A stretch of DNA of 64,000 nucleotides, taken from Favolaschia claudopus. Its lineage: Eukaryota; Basidiomycota; Agaricomycetes; Agaricales; Mycenaceae. The notes beneath the pieces were generated by a model. It did no database searches and was not told where the DNA came from. It saw only the letters and a program-made list of their open reading frames with translations. The stretch spans positions 372,001 to 436,000 of the forward strand of contig JAWWNJ010000061.1 of NCBI GenBank assembly GCA_037176885.1, given 5' to 3'. The position numbers and the translations under genes were made by a program. Shown here one piece after another: positions 57,553-64,000 of the stretch; position 1 is the first letter of the stretch; each line of letters begins with the position of its first letter.

Positions 57553-60500
57553 CGACCTCCAGTGTTTTCCACCGAGTGAAGAGAAAGCAGAACGAAAAGG
57601 AGCGAAGGCAAGACCCACGGCGGGCTACTAAGCGGTCTAGTTGAGGAGTACATGAGGCGTCCTCATGCCCATTATTGATATCAGATCGATCCCTAAAAGT
57701 CTTTAAACTTGGTAGCGAATTAAAGGTAAAGAAACGTACCATAGCCGACCACTGCCACAAATACCCAAAGCGTGGGTTGAAAAGGCGCTTGTTTTCAAGT
57801 TCGTGAAGCACTGAAATGGCCCTCCTCCGCGATGCCGGGTGTGAAAAAGACGAAGGCCCCGAAAAACCTGAAATGCTCTTGCGCAACTTCTGCGTCCCTA
57901 TTAGCGTCCGTTCCAGACATGCGCTGACCATATTAAAAGAGCACGGAAATGAAACGCCGACGAAAGATTGGCACTCGATAGCAGTAATGCCCGGACAGCA
58001 CGAGTTCGATGGAAAGGGTAGCGCTGGACAGAATCTTCGCAAAGGGGACCGTGTGGTGAACGGCGAGTTGTCGGCGAGTAATGATTTTACTGACACTGAA
58101 CGTGGAAGAAACGAGCCATGCGGATGCGTGTAAGTGAAACGAGAGACAAACTCCAGGTAGATGAGTATAGCACGACAACGCGGGTCGGCGGCTTGCAGAC
58201 TTCCAGTCGTCGGCGTGGAACGTGGTGATAGCGCGCCGTCCAAAACATGTATCGAGGCACCAAATTGGCCGACCACCTGCGCCCGTATCATCCAATCCAT
58301 ACCCCTCCGAGTCAAGGCAATTCTGTACACCAAATCAGGGATTTCCGCATTCCCTCCTCCCTTGGGAGCCGGTGCGCGAATTACGATTCGGAGCCAGGGA
58401 CGGCCGCAGAGAGTCCAATTATCGCGCAATAGGCGATCTCAAGGCAAAGGTAACAGTGATTGCTGTGGGCAAGGCCACTATTGCTGGAGAAAAAAGTGTC
58501 GGGAGATACCTGGGAGATACCGAGGCTCAAATAACTTTAATAACTTGAGAACTTGAATGCCGTTGCTTGAGTGCGACGACGCGGAATATAGTCGTGTGCC
58601 CCATCCGAAAGACACTGTAAGCCTAGACATATTTGAGCAGCAAAGTCAAAGAGAGCTAGCTGACTATGACCGAGGGAGGCAAGGTGTCGGTCACCGTGTC
58701 GGAGGTGGCACTGGCAGAAAGCAAGTCGCGACGGCGCGGAACGGAACGGAACAGAACGGATTCCCACACCTCTTGTCGACATCAACGTCGATTACGACCG
58801 ACGTTCACCTCGATCTATGAACTTCCTCACTGGCCATGTATGCGTCGATTCTACTATGTATGTGTCAATTCTACTCTAACTAGAGTCACTGGTCCATGTA
58901 TCTGAGACCCCAGAAGCTAGGAGCCTCGCACAAGCCTAGCATCTGCCATCATGATGCCTCTCGCGAATGTAGATTGCTATTTGGGCTAGCTAGTAGCAAT
59001 GCTGACTTGATGCTGACGCTTCAGTCAACTATCGTGACTTTGAGGTGCGTCGCTCATGCCGACGCTACACAGTCAAGTTAATGAGAACTCTTTGAAGCTC
59101 AGAAGTTTCTTCGACCCCTTGACACTACTGTATGAGCGTCGCCGGAGATTCTACCGCGCCTTTTGATACCGCGCCTTCTCGCCTCTTGCAAGCACATCGT
59201 GCGTTCGCAAATTTGTTATTCTTTTCAGCACGCTTACATACCAAGCGCTTGCTCAGTAACTCTTTCTGTTTCTCTCGCGGCCTTGCCAGATCATCATCTC
59301 GACACGGCTCGATGCACGCAGCGCAGATCCACCAACGCTCCATCCGCGCGCCCTATCACGATAGAACCCGACTCCGGTTCGCTGCCACTTCCCGCAACAC
59401 CCTTGCCTTGACAGTGACACCCTCCGCATCGACTTTGAGCCTTTTATATTGGTTCTTCTGCACTTCCTCCCCAGTCCCATCTTCCTCCGCGCCGTCTCTC
59501 TGGATTATGCTCATGCATGGACCTCATCGACGCTCTCACCGCCGCCCTCGCTCCCGCTCCCCGTATCCATATCACCGACATCGCCTCAACAGTGCGACGC
59601 CTCCCTCGTACGCCGTGCCGTTATTAATCGGTTTACGCATGCTTGTCTCCCGCGCTCGAGCTATGCGCCGAGTGGACGCACGCTTGGATGATTCGTTCGC
59701 TGGTGGGCGGGTGGAGACAGATTCAAGGGAGCTGGGGTGGGTGGGGCGCGGATATGGAAGACTGCTTGGTGTTTGTTTGAGGAAGAGCGAACGGGAAAAC
59801 AGGCGGGTAGGGAGTCAGACGAATCACCTTGGTGACGGTAGGAATGCGTAAAGCACCCCTCGAGCGTCTGAATCGTGCTCGTCATCGAGCCTAGTTCGTG
59901 CAGCGTCAGCGATTCTCTCCCCCATCTTTCGCCCTCCATCGGCGTCCTGCTTATCGGGCCCATATTTCCTCCCCCACATTCGACGGTCTGAGTCCGTCTC
60001 CACCACGTCCGGGAATCATGACGCTTCTACGGGTGAACGAAACTCCGCTTCTTCTTTCCACTGCCAGCGTGCGTGCGTGTATTGATTCGGTCGGTGGTCG
60101 GCGGGTGGACTTGAAATGAGCTGGAACGAGGCTGGGAGGGATCCGCTTACGATGAGTGTGCATGAAGTGGCAAGAGAACGAGACCGTGGAGTACATCGTC
60201 AGCCGACTCCGAGCCAAAGGAGAGACGGCGACTCTTTCCTGCGGGTATTGCCACAGGCTGACCCCGGGTGGACGTCGGCGGATGCGGCCATGTCGAAAGG
60301 GAGGATACGATGAGGCGCGTGAGACTCGCTCGACGAGATGGATGTGGCGGGGAAGCGAGGATGGGATGGAACCGGGATCAGGTCAAAGCAGGGAGGAGAA
60401 TAGCGAAGACGTCTATGTGGAGGCGCGAATCCGTGAGGCATCCTCGTCATCGTCTCAGCGCGTCTCCTCGCTCGACGCGTGCTCGTAGGGCGGGGTAGGC

Positions 60501-61316
60501 TGGAGGTGGAGGATTGGCGGCCGGGATCGGATGATCCATACTCAGACTCTACACCTCGGACGAGGGGACGGCACAGGTAGCCCCGGTGCCGCGCTGAGGT
60601 GCGATGTCGAGGATAAGACAGGCGTCGAATGAGGACGATGCTTCGATGCGCGAGTGGACGACTGGGTGGGGTAGGACACAGATTGTCCCCGGTGTCAGCC
60701 TGTCCATTCGACTCTTCTAAATAGACAAAGCGTGAGCTTTTTTCTTCACTATTTTTTCCCTATCTCCTTCACTAATCGTCATCTATTCATATCTTTCTAG
60801 TTGGGCTGCCGACTTCCTTGCGCTTGTTAATTCGATCCTTGCACATCACGATCGTCGTCTAGGTCTTACTTTGCGGACTCGGAGCCTTTCCATCGCCGGC
60901 ACCGCAGCCAGACGATGGGTCTACGGGTAGAGATCGCGCTGAGGCACGGCACTTGCGGGGAAGCGATTTAGACCGAGGCAGAACGAGTGCACCGTCGCGT
61001 GAAGGTCCCCAGATTCGTCTAATACCTATGCAGACGGAAAGGATACTTTCCTTTTCGAGCGAAATAAGGTTGTTTGTATCAGTTGACCAAAAGCCCCTGA
61101 TTCTTTCTCTCCCTCTCTCTTCTGGTGGAAGTACCACTCGATGGACTATACTGCGGAGATTTTCGCTCGCCGTCAAGCGGGTTCCGGGGCTAGGCTTTCA
61201 GTACAATACAAGATGAACGTATGGCACTCGAAGCTAGAAACAAGCACTACTTATCAGTCATGACGGGAAACGCGCTGGAAACTGCCAAAGAACTAGACTA
61301 CCACAACTACGAGTAC
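57553..61316. other. 3.8-kb intergenic, GC-rich in parts; no gene recognised
   Basis: Long but motif-free overlapping frames (57521-58429 minus, 59132-59851 plus) lie in GC-rich sequence. A short GGAAC-type tandem tract lies at about 58736-58760. No gene supported. Confidence 0.4.
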
Positions 61317-62635
61317 TCAGTTGGAAGGCTGAGTTGCTGCTGCACCACTACCTCTACGTCTGTCTGCGTCTCTCAAGACATCAAGCAAGAAATCGTACTC
61401 GTCGACAAACTTCTTCGCCTTCTTCGAGTTCGCCAGCGGCGCATTCCCCTTGATCGCACTCAACATCTTCGAGTTAGAGACAATGTAAACGCGCTGCAGT
61501 GGCAGGACTGCATCCCGGAGATTCCGCTGCACGTTCTGTCTTGTCTCCTTAACAAAGAAATCCCTAGCCTGCTCCTCGAGCTTCTCACGATCCTCGACGT
61601 CATACTCCTCATCGTCGCTCTCGTATCCCTCTCGCGCATTATATTGCGGATATGAACATCGGCTTTGGAGCGAACGATGTAGCAGGGAATCTTGAAGAGA
61701 CGCGCGTTCCGGAGGATAGCAATGTCGGTTTTGGTGAATCTGTTGTCGACGAGGACGACGAGCGCATCGAAGACGTACAACCCCTGCTTGTGAAAGTAGA
61801 GCCAGTCCTCCACCTTCAGCGTCCCCGCACCAGGGATGTCGTACCAGACAAATGGGTGTCTTGGGTTGGGATCGGGCAAGCGAGCTACTTGGAGCGTCGT
61901 CTCTGTAATTCCCGTTGCTGCCGCTCCCGCCTGTCCATTGCGCATACCACGCAGAGCATTGATGAGAGATGACTTCCCGCTTCCCGCCACTCCTGCTACG
62001 GCGAAGTGGTAGAGTCCCTCTTGATAACCGATTCTGCGTTTCGCATCTTCGAGTTCCGCAGCTGTAGGCATAACGACGGGTTGAATGCCTTCCCGAAGCT
62101 GGCGCTCAAGGTCTGCTTTGGCTTCGAGCGCTACTTGGGCTTCCTCCATTGCGACACGAGCAGCCTCCTCTGCTAGCCGTCGAGCTTCCTCAGCGCGCCT
62201 GTTTTCTTCCTCCGCAAGCTGCTCGCGACGAAGCACCTCACGTTCAACTGCCTCCGCTGCCTTCCGCGCCTCCTCCCTAATCTCCGCCTCGCGCCTTTGC
62301 GCTTCTTCGTTTGCGACTCTAGCTGCATGCTCAGCAGCGATACGAGCGTCTTCAGCCTCCCTTCTGACGCGCTCTGCCTCAGCTCTCGCGACATCCAAAG
62401 CCGCCTGCGCTTCTTGTGCTCGCTGAGCATTCATTTCAGCCTCCTTTGAAAGTCTATCCGCTTCGTTTTTGGCAATCTGTGCTGCCTTCTCTCGCTCCTC
62501 CTTTTCTTTTTGAAGTCGGTTCGCTTCGGCTATCTCGTTATGCGTAGGATCTGGGGCAGGGGGTTTGTTGAACAAGCGGATAAGGGGGGGAATGGCTGCA
62601 GCGAGCGCGACAAGTCCAGAGACAACAGCACCCAT
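61317..62635 (-). CDS. IRG-like (immunity-related GTPase) protein; frameshifted
   Basis: The start is at 62635. Residues 3-21 are hydrophobic (VVSGLVALAAAIPPL), so membrane contact is likely. Residues 35-185 form a long Glu/Arg/Ala coiled coil. The G domain follows: P-loop GVAGSGKSS (215-223), switch II/G3 DIPGAG (266-271) and G4-like RSKAD (322-326). IRG GTPases are dynamin-like defence proteins in vertebrates, and fungal homologues are common in agaricomycetes. After NIMRE (about residue 335, near 61630) the family-like sequence continues in another frame (EGYESDDEEYDVEDREKLEE, RDFFVKETRQNVQRNLRDA) to a stop at 61317. No intron fits the gap. It is a one-base loss or two-base gain, or a sequence error. 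Confidence 0.8.
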
Positions 62636-63442
62636 TGGTTGCTGTAATGAGGATCCTGGCGCCGGTGCTTTAATGGCTCTACATTCGTGCCCTCAAGTGT
62701 GGCAGTTAAACAGCCTTTACAGCATGGTAAACGCGTGTTACCTCAAATTTGGCTCAAGAGAGGCGCCAGGCGGGTATCTTGGCTCGATTCCTCGTGCAAC
62801 ACTTAAAAAAAAAAGGGTGGTTGACGCCACTGGCTGTCCGAGCACCTCTGCCCGGCTTCAATCCATCAGAATCAGGATGATTTTGTTTTGGAGGGCACTA
62901 TGGCTTTGCTGCTTCTGTCATCGTTGTCAGTGTCGAACAGGTACTCAGTAAGCAGAAGGCTTCTTGAAAGTGATTGTCACATTGTCTCTCCGTCCAGGAT
63001 TGTATTTTGGAATGCCTTGTATTTTGATTCTGACCCCACTCTATTTCAATCCAACACCCTTGAACTTCCTCAGCTGACATCGCCCGAGATGACGCCACCT
63101 TACTGGTGCAATTTCATGCATTATACAGCTTTCCGCCGCGTAAAATTAAGTAGTCGATAGAAAAGCTTCCATATCCGACGACTATTCACAGAGCGGTAGG
63201 TGAACATAGCGCACTATCAAGAATACACTCTTAACAGCAATCGCGTAATTTGATTTCGCCCTCGTTTGACAGTCTAAAAAATTAAATCGGAAACCAGGGC
63301 GATACACGGTACAGTCTTACAGGTATCAACGATTTAGTCCTTCAAGATGATAGTGCAAATCGAGAAGAAATCACTTGTATATTCTCTCCCCTATTCGTTC
63401 AGGCAAGTATGCGAGAGTAGCGAGAAAACCAGCAAACCCCAG
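62636..63442. other. intergenic, no gene recognised
   Basis: 5' flank of the IRG-like gene and 3' flank of the F-box/LRR gene. No further feature seen. Confidence 0.4.
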
Positions 63443-64000
63443 TCACGGCCAATACCATCTATACTCACGCAACTCCATCAAACCCAAATGAACGAAACCA
63501 AGCCTACCCGATCCACTCAATTTCGGCATGCCCCCCCTCACGAACGCCACAAAACGGTCGAATTGAGGTTTCCTCGGGGTGCGCTCTTCAAACGTGATGG
63601 AGCAATCAACGCGACAATCAGGTAGAGCTTCGTGGAGCGTGGAGTCCATAAGAGAGAAGATCGATGGCTGCAAGTAGTATTGCTGTGACGCTCGAAGAGG
63701 AGTAGTGTAGATTATGTGAATGGAGCGGAGAGTGCCAGCAGTCAAGGAGGGTATGAGCGAGGAGAGAGCAGATGGAAGCCAAGTCATGTCGCCGTGGTAG
63801 GTCGAAAGGACGGAGAGTGTGCGGAGAGAGGATAGTTGGGGAAAGTTCCAGGACCTCGTCGTCCCAGCTGATATAGCTTGAATTACAACAGTCAGTAAAT
63901 TTGAGTGTTTGGAAGAGTAAAATGGTAGATACCTGTGCAATCAAACCGGAGATGTTGAAGTGTGGACGAAGCCGCCGATAAAATATTCCAATCGACGTCA
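63443..64000 (-). CDS. F-box/LRR-like protein, 3' part (cut by window edge)
   Basis: Two exons are visible on the minus strand, 63933-64000 (open at the window edge) and 63443-63876, joined in phase by a 56-nt intron. The protein reads DVDWNILSAASSTLQHLRFD, then WNFPQLSSLRTLSVLSTYHG, TAGTLRSIHIIY and a C-terminal ELREYRWYWP. The Leu/Ser pattern and the TLQHLRF element are typical of the LRR half of agaricomycete F-box proteins. The F-box itself would lie beyond position 64000. Function is inferred from family resemblance only. Confidence 0.7.

Noticed and set aside
57521..58429. 302-codon minus-strand frame upstream of the second NLR
   Set aside because: Crosses the NLR start region in another frame, no motif, composition-driven.
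59132..59851. 239-codon plus-strand frame
   Set aside because: Arg/Ser/Pro-rich in GC-rich DNA, no domain, antisense frames also open.

Overview
The window looks like nuclear DNA of a mushroom-forming basidiomycete (Agaricomycetes, Mycena/Agaricales-like). Most multi-exon genes have GT-AG introns of about 45-60 nt. The families present are typical of these fungi: F-box/LRR proteins, a MYND-finger protein, NACHT NLR proteins, an IRG-like GTPase, a KDZ transposase and a TET/JBP-like dioxygenase. No ribosomal RNA, convincing tRNA, CRISPR array or bacterial-style operon was seen. Exon coordinates were worked out by hand from splice signals, phase and family resemblance.

Layout. 1-8 kb: an F-box protein (minus), a small repeat element built on a palindromic 13-bp unit, and two divergent paralogous kinase-like genes. 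8-12 kb: no recognisable gene. 12-14 kb: a four-exon MYND-finger gene. 14-21.7 kb: gene-poor, with two modules of a dispersed repeat family that recur inverted at 39.6-40.2 kb.

21.7-39.3 kb: a dense block of compact genes. It holds a large AT-hook/Lys-rich protein (minus), a small protein with an RNase H1 N-terminal-like domain (plus), a TET/JBP-like Fe(II)/2-oxoglutarate dioxygenase (minus), six mostly small plus-strand genes of unknown function including an LRR/F-box-like one, and a complete open KDZ transposase. TET/JBP genes and KDZ transposons are known to be associated in fungi. The extra genes may be passengers of one large element; that is inference, since no element ends were found.

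41.5-62.6 kb: three genes of innate-immunity type. These are a complete C2-NACHT-WD40 (14 repeats) NLR, a second NACHT protein with a Gly-rich hinge and a one-base frameshift, and an IRG-like GTPase with a frameshift after its G domain. A cluster of decayed duplicated minus-strand sequences lies between the two NLRs. The right edge cuts an F-box/LRR gene.
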